From Sutcliffiella horikoshii DSM 8719 (GTDB lineage Bacteria; Bacillota; Bacilli; Bacillales; Bacillaceae_I): a stretch of 64,000 nucleotides of DNA. Under the pieces are notes generated by a model that did not search any database, had not been told where the DNA came from, and was given only the letters and a program-made list of their open reading frames with translations. Where the stretch lies: contig LQXN01000066.1 in assembly GCA_001648575.1 (NCBI GenBank), forward strand, positions 248,001-312,000, in the 5' to 3' direction. Shown here one piece after another: positions 17,912 to 28,150 of the stretch; the first letter of the stretch is position 1, and each line of letters starts with the position of its first letter. Position numbers and translations under genes: made by a program.

Positions 17912-18721
17912 ATGGAGAGTTTCATTTCATTGACAGTGGAAGAGTTAACGGTTCTTTTAAGCACAGCAGATTTTCCTGAAGAGGCACGGACACTCATCCA
18001 GGAACGCCTCAATACCGAGGACGTCCGTATATTTGAGGCTGTATTTCAAGCTGCAGTAAATCAGTTGCGCGTTAAGAAAATATGGAATGTGGAAAAAGAA
18101 AGACAAGGCGTCAACCCGATTGATGCAAAAGTGATGGACTTTATTACGATGCTAGCAACGAGTGAGTTTATGATCAGAGCCACTAACCAAAAAAAGAATA
18201 ATACCCTTGTTCTTCATTACCTTAGTCTGGACTCGTGGCTCTACCAGCATATTGAAGATGGGGTGATCCATGAGTTTGCCTTTGTAGAAAAAAAGGAAAT
18301 TCCGACTTTACTGAATGAGTTTTATTCAGTGGATTTCGCGGAAAATAGCGAGTCTAAAAGCTTCAGGCTTACGGATGAGCAATTTGATTCGTTGAAAAAC
18401 CCTGAAAATGAGCTGACTATTAGAAATCAGGTGCAAAGCTCGTCAGGGGAAACTCAAGCGTTCACCCATTTCATGAAAGCTCTATCTCAAAATGATTATA
18501 AACTGGATAATATCTCCGTGTTTTCAATCGATAAAGAGAGGCAGCTTTACTTGGAGAACCTGGTGTTCTTCTGCCATACGGATGGTGAGACTTGGCTAGC
18601 AAGTTATGATAATTCACATGAAAAATCGGTAAGCATCAAAAAGGTACGAGGCGAAGCATGGAAAGATAACATAGAAGGTATACTCGATTTTTCTTATGAT
18701 CTCCTCTACAATAGAAACTAA
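17912..18721 (+). CDS. Unrecognised protein of the LXG operon (candidate immunity or chaperone)
   Basis: 269 residues. ATG at 17912, after AGGAGG (17896-17901) and a second GGAG; the frame is open 27 bases further upstream but into the LXG stop. No signal peptide or membrane helix. The N-terminus (FISLTVEELTVLLSTADFPEE) followed by mixed alpha/beta is loosely like ESX chaperones of the EspG kind, but I cannot assign a family. The short gap (14 bases) after the toxin gene indicates co-transcription. A soluble protein is not the expected immunity type for a membrane-acting toxin, so chaperone is as likely. Confidence 0.65.
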   Translation: MESFISLTVEELTVLLSTADFPEEARTLIQERLNTEDVRIFEAVFQAAVNQLRVKKIWNVEKERQGVNPIDAKVMDFITMLATSEFMIRATNQKKNNTLVLHYLSLDSWLYQHIEDGVIHEFAFVEKKEIPTLLNEFYSVDFAENSESKSFRLTDEQFDSLKNPENELTIRNQVQSSSGETQAFTHFMKALSQNDYKLDNISVFSIDKERQLYLENLVFFCHTDGETWLASYDNSHEKSVSIKKVRGEAWKDNIEGILDFSYDLLYNRN

Positions 18722-18770
18722 ATGAAGAGGGGAAATAACTAACTAGACAAAACCTTCAAAAGGAGTATGT

Positions 18771-19076
18771 ATGCTTGAAATAATCAAATTAATTATCTAT
18801 ATGCTGCTTGGAGCGCAAGCCGCTTATTTCATTGTTCTTTTTTTAATTGGTTCCTGGGCCATGGAATGGTACGAATGGGGAACATTTGAAAATCCGGACA
18901 ATTTATTTAAGAAAATTGTCAATTTTTTCACCATCTCGATATTTGGCCTAGCATATTGGGTTGGCCGTAAAGTTCAAAATAAAAATTTTTTAATGAGGAA
19001 AGTGATAATCCTCATTTGTGGTTTCCTGTATTTTATCGTAATGATTATCCTTATAGCTGTTATTGACCCTTTATGA
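18771..19076 (+). CDS. Small membrane protein, candidate immunity factor
   Basis: 101 residues with three hydrophobic helices (about 5-27, 47-64, 75-98). ATG at 18771 after AAGGAG; the overlapping ATG at 18767 hits a stop at once. It lies 49 bases downstream of the previous gene in the same orientation. Immunity proteins for pore-forming LXG toxins are small membrane proteins, so this is the better immunity candidate by type; there is no direct proof. Confidence 0.65.
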   Translation: MLEIIKLIIYMLLGAQAAYFIVLFLIGSWAMEWYEWGTFENPDNLFKKIVNFFTISIFGLAYWVGRKVQNKNFLMRKVIILICGFLYFIVMIILIAVIDPL

Positions 19077-19164
19077 GTTTTTATTTTCGCCTATGCATTT
19101 CTATATTTGTTGTAATAATATTTCTCATACCGTTGATAGATGCTATCTAATGCAACAGAACATG

Positions 19165-19192
19165 AACAGCCTCTCCTCTTGGAAGGGTTGTT
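19165..19192 (+). terminator. Left (degenerate) hairpin copy flanking repeat copy A
   Basis: 28-base imperfect palindrome AACAGCC...GGGTTGTT. It is a near copy of the terminator at 19403-19430 on the other side of the repeat element; differences lie mainly in one arm. Confidence 0.7.
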
Positions 19193-19402
19193 CAGTGTGC
19201 AGACAAAGCTAAAATAATGAAATTCCCTAGTTGATCGTAGTGGAAGGCGCGCAGACTTCTGCGGGAGGAAGGGACAGGGAAGACCCCGCAGGGCGTAAGC
19301 CCGAGGTGGCTTCCGGACCGCCCGCGAAAAGCGAAGCGCCTGCAACGGAGATCAACTGTTCCAACAGATAACCTAATTAACTTATAGTTTGTCAACAGTC
19401 TG
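19193..19402 (-). repeat. 210-bp dispersed repeat, copy A (reverse orientation)
   Basis: Runs from CAGTGTGCAGACAAAG to TTTGTCAACAGTCTG. Read on the minus strand it matches copies B and C end to end, with the same 210-base length. The core GTTGAT...ATCAAC holds nested complementary arms (AGGCGC/GCGCCT, GGAAG/CTTCC, GGGC/GCCC). It is flanked by two copies of a hairpin. No coding capacity; the intervening 387-base gap between genes is filled by this element and its flanks. Confidence 0.85.
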
Positions 19403-19434
19403 GCAGCCCTCTCCTTTTGGAAGGGCTGTTTTTT
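19403..19434. terminator. Right hairpin copy flanking repeat copy A (functional terminator)
   Basis: CAGCCCT pairs with AGGGCTG around a short inner stem and TTTT loop, followed by six T residues on the plus strand. It sits between converging genes (18771-19076 and the MFS gene). Confidence 0.85.
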
Positions 19435-19463
19435 AGTTAGTGAGTTAATAAAATAGTTCATAC

Positions 19464-20606
19464 CTAAGCATCTTTCTTAATCCTAGTAATCATCAAGCAG
19501 TTGAGCAGGAACCATATTCCCAAAATGACTAATGCAGAATGAAAACGGAAGGTGTGGCTTATTAATGGACTTAAAGCAGTTCCAATCAATAAAGTGAAAG
19601 AATAAAGGGAGATCGCACTCCCCCGGTATTTTGCTCCGAGGACCCCGATAAAAATGATGATGGCAGGCAGGAAAAAGGAGATGGCTGCAACATAAATTAT
19701 GGATAATGCACCTATCAAGAACAGATTATCTCTGAATAGCATCATTAAAAAGAATGTAACGGAAATAGTCAAAGAGCAAAAGAAAATGAGCCGCTTGGTC
19801 CCGATATGCTTAATAAGAGTTTCCGAAAACAGGCAAGCGGCCGTGCCAATCAACCCGATGGAACGGACCAATAAAAATGACTGGTCAGGAAATTCCTTGG
19901 ATAAATATTGAAAAAGACTATCATAAAAAGTCACGAAAGAAAGCAATAAGGAAAAAACAATGAGATACAGAAATCTAAGATCACGGTCCGCCAAGAGGGT
20001 GAAAAAATTCCGCCAAGGCCATTGCCACGCATTATCCAGTGGATTTGATGATTTTAAAACAAGGAGTGCGAATAAAAACAATAAGAAATATAAGTATGCA
20101 AAGAGCACATAGACTCCGTCCCATTGATAATAAAAAGACACTTTCTCACTTATCATCGGTCCGAATATACCGGACAGGAGAAATCCGGCATTGATGAGGG
20201 AAATTGTATACGTACGAAGGGTTTGCGTGAAGTGATCAAAGCAGTAGGCGAAAGCTACAGGAGCAAAGCAGCCTAATGCAAACCCTTGGATGGAGCGGGT
20301 AAGATATAAAAAAGAAATATTGGTGGATTGGGAGACAAGTATTGTGGTAAGGGCGGAAAAGAGAAACCCGTAGCTGATGATGTTTTTTCTACCGAATCTA
20401 TCAGACAGTGGTCCGAACGTGAGCAGACCAATGGAATAGAAGATGCTAAAGAAGCTGCTTGCAAGTATTACCTTGCCAGTTGATACACGCCATTCCATAC
20501 TGATTTGGTCATAAAGCGGAATCAATGTGTACAGGTTGCAGACCACCAAAAACCCCATGATAATTAATAATGTTGCTGAAAAATAATGGTTATTTTTCAC
20601 TCCCAT
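19464..20606 (-). CDS. MFS transporter (drug/metabolite exporter type)
   Basis: 380 residues, 11-12 hydrophobic helices. The loop 2-3 signature appears as FGPLSDRFGRKNIISYG. ATG at 20606 in the context GGATGGGAGTG. Short MFS proteins of this kind are proton-driven exporters; the substrate cannot be told. No operon partner; it is divergent from addB. Confidence 0.88.
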   Translation of the reverse strand: MGVKNNHYFSATLLIIMGFLVVCNLYTLIPLYDQISMEWRVSTGKVILASSFFSIFYSIGLLTFGPLSDRFGRKNIISYGFLFSALTTILVSQSTNISFLYLTRSIQGFALGCFAPVAFAYCFDHFTQTLRTYTISLINAGFLLSGIFGPMISEKVSFYYQWDGVYVLFAYLYFLLFLFALLVLKSSNPLDNAWQWPWRNFFTLLADRDLRFLYLIVFSLLLSFVTFYDSLFQYLSKEFPDQSFLLVRSIGLIGTAACLFSETLIKHIGTKRLIFFCSLTISVTFFLMMLFRDNLFLIGALSIIYVAAISFFLPAIIIFIGVLGAKYRGSAISLYSFTLLIGTALSPLISHTFRFHSALVILGIWFLLNCLMITRIKKDA

Positions 20607-20696
20607 CCTACATCACCTGCCCATTCCACCTTATGCACCAAAGGTTTGACCGGTTCCGCACATGATTGAAACAGCCGTTTGAACAAGGTCAAGACA

Positions 20697-20726
20697 TTGG
20701 CAAATATGCTAGTTTTTCAGTACAAT
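20697..20726 (+). promoter_or_regulatory. Sigma-A-type promoter of addB
   Basis: TTGGCA, 18-bp spacer, TACAAT, about 65 bases upstream of the addB start. Confidence 0.6.
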
Positions 20727-20790
20727 AGAACCAGAAGAAGAACATAAGTGCGCATTTAATTTCTGCAAATTATAAAATGGGGGAAATCTT

Positions 20791-23700
20791 GTGTCTATAC
20801 GATTTTTATTAGGAAGAACAGGCAGTGGAAAAACAACATGGTTCCATGAACAGATCCTACATAAACTAAGGGAAAATCCTCAAGGCCCCCCTGTAGTGTA
20901 CCTTGTGCCGGAGCAGATGACATTTCAATCGGAATACCGCATTGTGCAGTCGCCGGATGTGGAGGGGATGATAAGGGCCCAGGTTTTCAGTTTTACCCGC
21001 CTTGCCTGGAGGATCTTGCAGGAGGTAGGTGGAATAAGCCGTTTCCATATCGACCAGACAGGCATACACATGATTCTTCGCAAAGTGATCGAAGAGCATA
21101 AAAATGAGTTTCATGTGTTCGGGAGGTCGGCGGAGCAGTTTGGATTTATTGAACAGATGGAAAGCATGATAACCGAATTTAAACGTTACTGCGTCACCCC
21201 GGATATATTGCAGGATGAAATTGTCCGAATTGGAGAAGACGCTTCTATATCAGAACATGAAAAAATGCTTGCGAAAAAACTGACAGATATTCTGGTAGTC
21301 TATCGTCAACTTGAACAAAGCCTGGAAGGTAAGTACTTGGATGGCGAGGACTATTTACAGCTATTAGCAGAAAAGTTGGGTCGATCCCGTTACATTCAAA
21401 AAGCCGATATTTTAATAGATGGTTTCCACAGCTTCACTCCTCAGGAAATGGAAGTACTGAAGGAATTGATGAAGCATGCAAACTCCGTTACCATCGCATT
21501 GACGGTAGATAAACCATATGATGAGCAAGCACCATATGATCTTCACTTGTTCCGAGAAACTGGGACAACCTATCAAAAGCTGAAAAAGCTTGCATTGGAA
21601 GAAGGGTGCTATGTCGAGGAACCTTTCTATTTGGAGGGGGCTCCTCGTTTTCATACTGATTCCCTATCCCATTTGGAACGATATTTTGATGTTCGTCCGA
21701 CGGTAAGCTATCAAGGCAATCCAGATGTCTCGATACTGCAAGCTGTTAACAGGCGGGCGGAAATAGAAGGGATTGCAAGGGAAATTGTCACTTTGGTACG
21801 TGATCATGGCAACCGCTATAAGGATATCGCCATCATCGTAAGGAACGCTGAATCCTATATAGATTTAGTTAATACGATTTTCAAAGATTATGAAATTCCT
21901 TTTTTCGTAGATCAAAAGCGGACAATGCTTCATCATCCTCTAGTGGAGCTGTTACGTTCAAGCCTAGAGGTTATTACAAGAAACTGGCGCTATGAATCGG
22001 TTTTCCGTTGTGTGAAGACGGACTTTTTCTATTCGATGGAGCAGGATATCAGCGAAATGCGAGAAAAAACGGACAAGCTTGAGAACTATTGTTTGTCTTA
22101 TGGGATCCAAGGGCACAGATGGACTTCTAAGGAGCCTTGGAAATATCGCCGTTTCTTCAGTGTGGATACAGATGGGCCATATGTGCAAACAGATGAAGAG
22201 CTTGCCTATGAAAAGGAAATCAATAAACTCAGAGAAATGATTGTCGGACCACTTCATATGCTTGAAAAGCGTTGGAAACGAGCAAAAACCATGGAAGGTT
22301 ATTGCAAGGCCCTTTATGAGTACATGGAAGATCTAGATATCCCGCAAAAGCTGGAAGCGAGGATGAGAAAGGCGGAAGAGGAAGGGGATCTTGCCGCTGC
22401 AAAAGAAAACGAGCAAGTCTGGAAGGCGATCATTCAGATGCTGGATCAAATGGTTGAATTACTCGGGGATCACCCGCTCTCTATGAACTTGTTTACAAAA
22501 ATGGTCGAAAGTGGATTGGAAAGTCTCCGCTTTAGTCTTGTCCCGCCTTCCATTGATCAGGTGATTGTCGCCAACTTTGATCTTTCAAGATTGTCAGATA
22601 TTAAGCATAGCTTTGTGATAGGGGTTAACGACGGGGTGATTCCCGCGAAAATAAAGGACGAGGGATTCGTGTCAGAAGAAGAAAGGGAGCTTCTGGCTAA
22701 CTATGGGATGGAACTCGCTCCAACAAGTATGGAAAGGTTACTTGGAGAACATTTCCTTGTTTACTCATCCTTTTTATGTCCGTCCCATCAGCTGTACATC
22801 AGCTATGCGCTCGCCGATGAAGAAGGGAAAACGTTGCTGCCATCTTCTTATATCAAAAGGATAAAGGAGATGTTCCCAGATCTAAGGGAAAAGCTTCTTT
22901 TTAACGAACCCGCAGAGCTTTCTCAAGAGGAACAGCTGATGTTCGTGCATACCCCTTCCACCACCCTCTCGAATCTGGCAGTCCAGCTTCAAGCTTGGAT
23001 GAAGAAATATCCGATTGAACCAATTTGGTGGGATGTATATAATGCGCTTCTTGATAGTGAAAAGTGGCAAGGGCAAACAGAGCAGGTATTAAGAAGTTTA
23101 TTTTATAAAAATGAAGCAAGGAAGCTTGAACAAAAGGTTAGCAGAGAACTATATGGAAGCCATATGGAAGCAAGTGTCTCAAGAATGGAAAAGTTCAGTG
23201 CGTGCGCATTTTCACACTTTGCTTCCCATGGATTGAAACTTAAGGATAGAAAAATCTATCGGTTGGAAGCCCCAGATATAGGGGAGCTCTTTCACGCCGC
23301 GTTGAAACATATTTCTGATAATTTAAGAAAAAGGGGCAGTGATTGGAAGCACTTGACGAAGCAGGAATGCGAGGTGCTTGCCAAAGAAGCGGTGCATCTG
23401 CTTGCCCCGAGATTACAAGGGGAAATTCTCCTGAGCTCCAACCGTTTTCAATATATCAAACGGAAGCTGGAAACGATTATTACGAGAGCATCCCAGATTT
23501 TGAGCGACCATTCCAAAGCAAGTAAATTCACACCTGTTGGACTGGAGCTTGGGTTTGGAAAGAAAGAAGAGCTGCCACCGATTCAGATTACTCTGCCAAA
23601 CGGGGTCACTATGGAGCTTGTGGGCAGGATCGACCGGGTGGATAAAGCAGAGGGAACCAATGGCGTGCTGCTTAGAATTATCGACTATAAGTCAAGCAAC

Positions 23701-24303
23701 AAAGCACTGGATTTAACGGAAGTCTATTATGGATTGGCATTGCAGATGCTGACCTATCTGGATATTGTTATCTCCCATTCACAAGGTTGGCTGGGAACTG
23801 AAGCGACTCCTGCTGGTGTGCTCTATTTCCATGTGCACAATCCGATGATCAAAACAAATGGAATGGCACCGGAGGATATAATCGAAGAAGAAATCTTCAA
23901 GAGCTTTAAGATGAAGGGTCTTTTACTTGGAGATGAGGAATCAGTCAAGCTGATGGATCAGACACTTGAGAGCGGCCATTCCAAAATAGTATCTGCAGCC
24001 CTTAAAAAAAATGGCGGTTTCCAGGCTAACTCTTCGGTTGCAAGTGAGGAAGAATTTACGCAGTTGCGGACCTATGTAAGAAAAACATTCGAAGATATCG
24101 GCATGAAAATATCAGAAGGGGAAACGAGTATTTCACCATATAAACTTAAGAATCAAATACCATGCACGTTTTGTTCTTTTAAATCTTTTTGCCAGTTTGA
24201 TACATCACTAGACGAGAATGAATACAGGCTCTTGACAAATATCCCGAAAAACGAAGTCATTCCGTCAATGAAAAGAAAAATGGAAGGAGGCGAGGAAGGA
24301 TGA
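20791..24303 (+). CDS. addB: AddB, ATP-dependent helicase/nuclease subunit B
   Basis: 1170 residues, GTG start. Walker A GRTGSGKT at 8-15; the rest of the helicase domain is degenerate, as usual for AddB. The C-terminal RecB-type nuclease has IDYKSSNKALDL and QMLTYLD. Four cysteines placed as in AddB iron-sulphur enzymes are Cys805, Cys1125, Cys1128 and Cys1134. With AddA it resects double-strand ends to Chi for recombination. It overlaps addA by 4 bases. Confidence 0.97.
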   Translation: MSIRFLLGRTGSGKTTWFHEQILHKLRENPQGPPVVYLVPEQMTFQSEYRIVQSPDVEGMIRAQVFSFTRLAWRILQEVGGISRFHIDQTGIHMILRKVIEEHKNEFHVFGRSAEQFGFIEQMESMITEFKRYCVTPDILQDEIVRIGEDASISEHEKMLAKKLTDILVVYRQLEQSLEGKYLDGEDYLQLLAEKLGRSRYIQKADILIDGFHSFTPQEMEVLKELMKHANSVTIALTVDKPYDEQAPYDLHLFRETGTTYQKLKKLALEEGCYVEEPFYLEGAPRFHTDSLSHLERYFDVRPTVSYQGNPDVSILQAVNRRAEIEGIAREIVTLVRDHGNRYKDIAIIVRNAESYIDLVNTIFKDYEIPFFVDQKRTMLHHPLVELLRSSLEVITRNWRYESVFRCVKTDFFYSMEQDISEMREKTDKLENYCLSYGIQGHRWTSKEPWKYRRFFSVDTDGPYVQTDEELAYEKEINKLREMIVGPLHMLEKRWKRAKTMEGYCKALYEYMEDLDIPQKLEARMRKAEEEGDLAAAKENEQVWKAIIQMLDQMVELLGDHPLSMNLFTKMVESGLESLRFSLVPPSIDQVIVANFDLSRLSDIKHSFVIGVNDGVIPAKIKDEGFVSEEERELLANYGMELAPTSMERLLGEHFLVYSSFLCPSHQLYISYALADEEGKTLLPSSYIKRIKEMFPDLREKLLFNEPAELSQEEQLMFVHTPSTTLSNLAVQLQAWMKKYPIEPIWWDVYNALLDSEKWQGQTEQVLRSLFYKNEARKLEQKVSRELYGSHMEASVSRMEKFSACAFSHFASHGLKLKDRKIYRLEAPDIGELFHAALKHISDNLRKRGSDWKHLTKQECEVLAKEAVHLLAPRLQGEILLSSNRFQYIKRKLETIITRASQILSDHSKASKFTPVGLELGFGKKEELPPIQITLPNGVTMELVGRIDRVDKAEGTNGVLLRIIDYKSSNKALDLTEVYYGLALQMLTYLDIVISHSQGWLGTEATPAGVLYFHVHNPMIKTNGMAPEDIIEEEIFKSFKMKGLLLGDEESVKLMDQTLESGHSKIVSAALKKNGGFQANSSVASEEEFTQLRTYVRKTFEDIGMKISEGETSISPYKLKNQIPCTFCSFKSFCQFDTSLDENEYRLLTNIPKNEVIPSMKRKMEGGEEG

Positions 24304-27300
24304 GTATGGAACTTCTTCCTAAACCGGCAGACGCCCAGTGGACCGAAGACCAGTGGAAAGCCATTGTCGCTTCCGGAAGGGATATTTTGGTTGCCGCAGC
24401 TGCAGGTTCCGGTAAAACAGCAGTCCTTGTAGAAAGGATGATTCATAAAATTGTGGAGGAGCATGTTGATGTGGACAGGCTGTTAGTCGTGACCTTCACA
24501 AATGCTTCCGCAGCAGAAATGCGTCATCGAATAGGGGAAGCGTTGGAAAAGCAGCTGGAGAAAAAGCCTGCCTCCCTTCATTTACGACGCCAGTTAAGTC
24601 TGCTTAATCGTGCTTCCATCTCGACCATCCATTCCTTTTGCCTGGACGTGATACGGAAATATTACTATTTGATTGATATCGACCCGAGTTTTCGGATAGC
24701 AGATACAACGGAAATCCAGTTGATGCAAGAGGAAGTGCTCGAGAATGTGTTTGAAGAGGAGTACGGAACTGAGGGGAATGATGGATTTTTTGAATTGGTT
24801 GACCGTTATACAAATGACCGATCAGATGGTGCCCTTCAACATCTCGTGCTTGACCTACATGAGTTTTCGCGGGCAAATCCCAATCCAGAAACATGGCTGG
24901 ATGGAATTGTGTCATTTTATCAGTCTACCAGTACGTTATCTATGGATGACCTCCCTTTTATTGAAACGTTAAAGAAGGAAATGCATTTGCAATTCCTCGG
25001 TGCGGAAAGTCTGTTGAAAAAGGCAATGGCGCTGACCCTGGACCCTGGAGGGCCTGCACCGCGTGCCGAGAACATTGAATTGGATCTAGCTCAACTTCAC
25101 AAACTTCAAGCAGCGTTGGATTCATCTTGGGACGAATTGTTTGCAGTGATGCAGGAGCTGGATTTCTCAAGGGCGAAAACATGTCGTGGTGATGAATATG
25201 ACAAAGAGTTGATCGAAAGATGGACCAAGCTGAGAAACAACGCCAAAGCAATGGTTCAAGGAATAAAAGATGAATTGTTTTCAAGGCGTCCGGAATCTTT
25301 CCTGAAGGATATGGAGGAACTTGCCCCTGTCATGGGAACCCTTGTGAATCTTGTGAAGAAGTATGGACGGGAATTCAGCCTGATGAAACAAGATAAGGGC
25401 TTGGTGGATTTTTCTGATCTTGAACATTTATGTCTGGCAGTCCTTACACATTATGAAAATGGGAAGTTAGATCGGTCAGAGGCAGCGATCCGATATCAGT
25501 CCACGTTCAAGGAAGTGATGGTGGATGAATACCAGGATACAAACATGGTGCAGGAAGCAATTTTGAAGCTTGTGACCAATGAGAACGAAGAATATGGAAA
25601 TATGTTCATGGTGGGGGACGTTAAGCAGTCCATCTATCGTTTCCGCCTTGCCGAACCGTTTCTATTCTTAAGCAAGTACAAACGATTTAACACGTCCGGC
25701 GAGAATACAGGACTGCGTATCGATTTGAATAAGAACTTTCGCTCGCGGCCAGAAGTTTTAGACGCAACAAATTTTATCTTCAAGCAGATCATGGGGGAAA
25801 CGGTTGGGGAGATCGATTATGACGATGAAGCAGAATTGAAATTCGGAGCCGCCTATTATCCGGAAGCGTCCAACAGGGAAGCGGAACTGCTTCTGCTTGA
25901 CCGCAGTGACTCTCAAGTAAGTGGAGAGGAGTTTTCGGAAGAAGCTGAAGAGCAAGTCGCACAGACAGGTTTTGATAAAGTGGAGCTTGAAACGGCACAG
26001 GTTGAAGCAAAGATGATAGCGCAGAAAATCAAGCACCTCGTTCAATCCGGATACGAAATTTATGATAAGGACAAAAAAGCAATGCGTGCGATCACTTACA
26101 GGGATTGTGTGATCTTGATGCGTTCTATGCCATGGGCTCCGCAATTCATGGAGGAGTTTAAACAAGAGGGACTGCCATTATATGCAAATCTGAGCACCGG
26201 TTATTTCGAAGCGACAGAAGTGGCTATTTTAATATCTTTACTAAAAATAATCGATAACCCGTATCAGGATGTACCACTGGCGTCTGTATTGAGATCTCCG
26301 ATTGTCGGATTAGATTCCAATGATTTGGCAACCATCCGCATTCAACAAAAAAGAGGATCTTACTATGAAGCATTGATGGCATTTTTGAAAAAAACACCGG
26401 ATTCATTGGAAGAAAGCAATCTTGTAAAAAGAGTGGGTTTATTTTTCGAGATGCTTCAGACCTGGAGAAGTTTCGCTCGTGAAGGTGCATTGTCTGAACT
26501 GATCTGGAAGGTCTATCAAGATACCCACTTTTTCGATTTTGTCGGGGGAATGCCTGGTGGGAAGCAACGACAGGCTAATCTAAGGGCGCTTTATGACCGT
26601 GCAAGACAGTATGAATCCACTTCGTTCAGGGGGCTATTCCGCTTTTTGCGGTTTATAGAAAGGATGCAGGACCGCGGGGAAGATCTTGGGGCTGCAAGAG
26701 CGCTCGGGGAACAGGAGGATGTTGTCAGGTTGATGACCATCCACTCCAGTAAGGGGCTTGAATTTCCTGTCGTCTTTGTTGCTGGACTGTCGAAACAGTT
26801 TAATATGATGGACTTAAACAGCAGCTACTTGTTAGATAAGGAGTTGGGTTTTGGCTCTAAGTATGTCAATGCAAAATTACGGATCACCTATCCTACCATC
26901 CTTCAGCTGGCATTGAAGCGAAAAGCAAAAGCACAACTCATTGCCGAGGAGATGCGAGTCTTATATGTAGCACTGACAAGAGCGAAAGAAAAACTTTACC
27001 TTGTAGGCACGGTAAAGGACTTTGAGAAATCGCAGGCGTTATGGAATGAGCATGCCAGTCATGAAAGCTGGTTGCTGCCGGACTATGCCAGGGCAGGGGC
27101 GAAATCCTATATGGACTGGGTTGGCCCGGCCCTCATTCGTCATATAGATGCAGAGGAATTGAGGGAAAATGGTTTATCCGGATTGGTTCCGGAAGACATA
27201 ACCAATCACCCTGCCTCATGGAAAGTATCTGTTACCAACGTGCATCAACTTTTGGAAGAATTGGAAACTGAACGGCATGAAGAAAACCATATTCTCGAAA

Positions 27301-28076
27301 AAGTGAAGCATGGGGTGCCGGTAGAGATAGAGAGCCCTTATAACACGAGAGTACGAGAGCAATTGAATTGGGAGTATCGATTTAAAGAAGCAAGCGTCCA
27401 TCGCTCCAAGCAATCAGTCTCAGAGATTAAAAGAATGCGGGAGCAACAAGATCCTTACGCGGATAATACACTCGTGAAAGTGGAAAGTGGATTTTTTCTA
27501 GATCGTCCAGCATTCTTGCAAAGAAAGAAACTATCACCTTCTGAAATTGGAACAGCGATGCATGCTGTGATGCAAAACTTGGATTTATCGGCTGAGACAA
27601 TTAATAGGGAATATATCCAAGCACAAGTTTTAAAAATGGTTCAAAATGAGCTGATAACACCAGAACAGGCAGAAGTAATAGACTTTGAAGCTATCGGGGC
27701 CTTTTTTTCCAATCCTGTAGGGAAACGGATGCTGAAGGCGGAACATATCCATCGGGAGGTTCCATTCAGTTATGCGCTTCAAGGAGATGAACTTGGGGAA
27801 AAGACAGATTTAGAACAAGAAACGATCCTTGTTCAAGGGGTTATTGATTGCCTCTTGGAGGATGAAGAGGGACTCGTGTTGATCGACTATAAGACAGACA
27901 CCATCACCGGGCGATTCCCTGAAGGTTTTTCAGAAGCGGAAACGATACTTAAAAACCGGTACAAGGAGCAGATTTCCTTATATGGAAAGGCTGTTGAGGG
28001 AATTTGGAAGAAGACCCTGAAGGAAAAATATTTATACTTCTTTGATGGGAACCATTTTGTGAAAATGGATGAATAA
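24300..28076 (+). CDS. addA: AddA, ATP-dependent helicase/nuclease subunit A
   Basis: 1258 residues. UvrD/Rep helicase with Walker A AAAGSGKT (33-40), motif II VDEYQDTN, motif V/VI regions (MTIHSSKGLEFPVVFVAGL; RVLYVALTRAKEKLYL), and a C-terminal nuclease domain with LIDYKTDTI (Asp1196, Lys1198). The 3'-to-5' motor and one nuclease of AddAB. The ATGA overlap with addB couples subunit synthesis. Confidence 0.97.
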   Translation: MSMELLPKPADAQWTEDQWKAIVASGRDILVAAAAGSGKTAVLVERMIHKIVEEHVDVDRLLVVTFTNASAAEMRHRIGEALEKQLEKKPASLHLRRQLSLLNRASISTIHSFCLDVIRKYYYLIDIDPSFRIADTTEIQLMQEEVLENVFEEEYGTEGNDGFFELVDRYTNDRSDGALQHLVLDLHEFSRANPNPETWLDGIVSFYQSTSTLSMDDLPFIETLKKEMHLQFLGAESLLKKAMALTLDPGGPAPRAENIELDLAQLHKLQAALDSSWDELFAVMQELDFSRAKTCRGDEYDKELIERWTKLRNNAKAMVQGIKDELFSRRPESFLKDMEELAPVMGTLVNLVKKYGREFSLMKQDKGLVDFSDLEHLCLAVLTHYENGKLDRSEAAIRYQSTFKEVMVDEYQDTNMVQEAILKLVTNENEEYGNMFMVGDVKQSIYRFRLAEPFLFLSKYKRFNTSGENTGLRIDLNKNFRSRPEVLDATNFIFKQIMGETVGEIDYDDEAELKFGAAYYPEASNREAELLLLDRSDSQVSGEEFSEEAEEQVAQTGFDKVELETAQVEAKMIAQKIKHLVQSGYEIYDKDKKAMRAITYRDCVILMRSMPWAPQFMEEFKQEGLPLYANLSTGYFEATEVAILISLLKIIDNPYQDVPLASVLRSPIVGLDSNDLATIRIQQKRGSYYEALMAFLKKTPDSLEESNLVKRVGLFFEMLQTWRSFAREGALSELIWKVYQDTHFFDFVGGMPGGKQRQANLRALYDRARQYESTSFRGLFRFLRFIERMQDRGEDLGAARALGEQEDVVRLMTIHSSKGLEFPVVFVAGLSKQFNMMDLNSSYLLDKELGFGSKYVNAKLRITYPTILQLALKRKAKAQLIAEEMRVLYVALTRAKEKLYLVGTVKDFEKSQALWNEHASHESWLLPDYARAGAKSYMDWVGPALIRHIDAEELRENGLSGLVPEDITNHPASWKVSVTNVHQLLEELETERHEENHILEKVKHGVPVEIESPYNTRVREQLNWEYRFKEASVHRSKQSVSEIKRMREQQDPYADNTLVKVESGFFLDRPAFLQRKKLSPSEIGTAMHAVMQNLDLSAETINREYIQAQVLKMVQNELITPEQAEVIDFEAIGAFFSNPVGKRMLKAEHIHREVPFSYALQGDELGEKTDLEQETILVQGVIDCLLEDEEGLVLIDYKTDTITGRFPEGFSEAETILKNRYKEQISLYGKAVEGIWKKTLKEKYLYFFDGNHFVKMDE

Positions 28077-28150
28077 AAGGATAGGGCTCAGGCATTAGTC
28101 AGGAAAGATTGATTCATGCTTGGGCTTCTTGTATGGAAGGGAAGAGGAAG

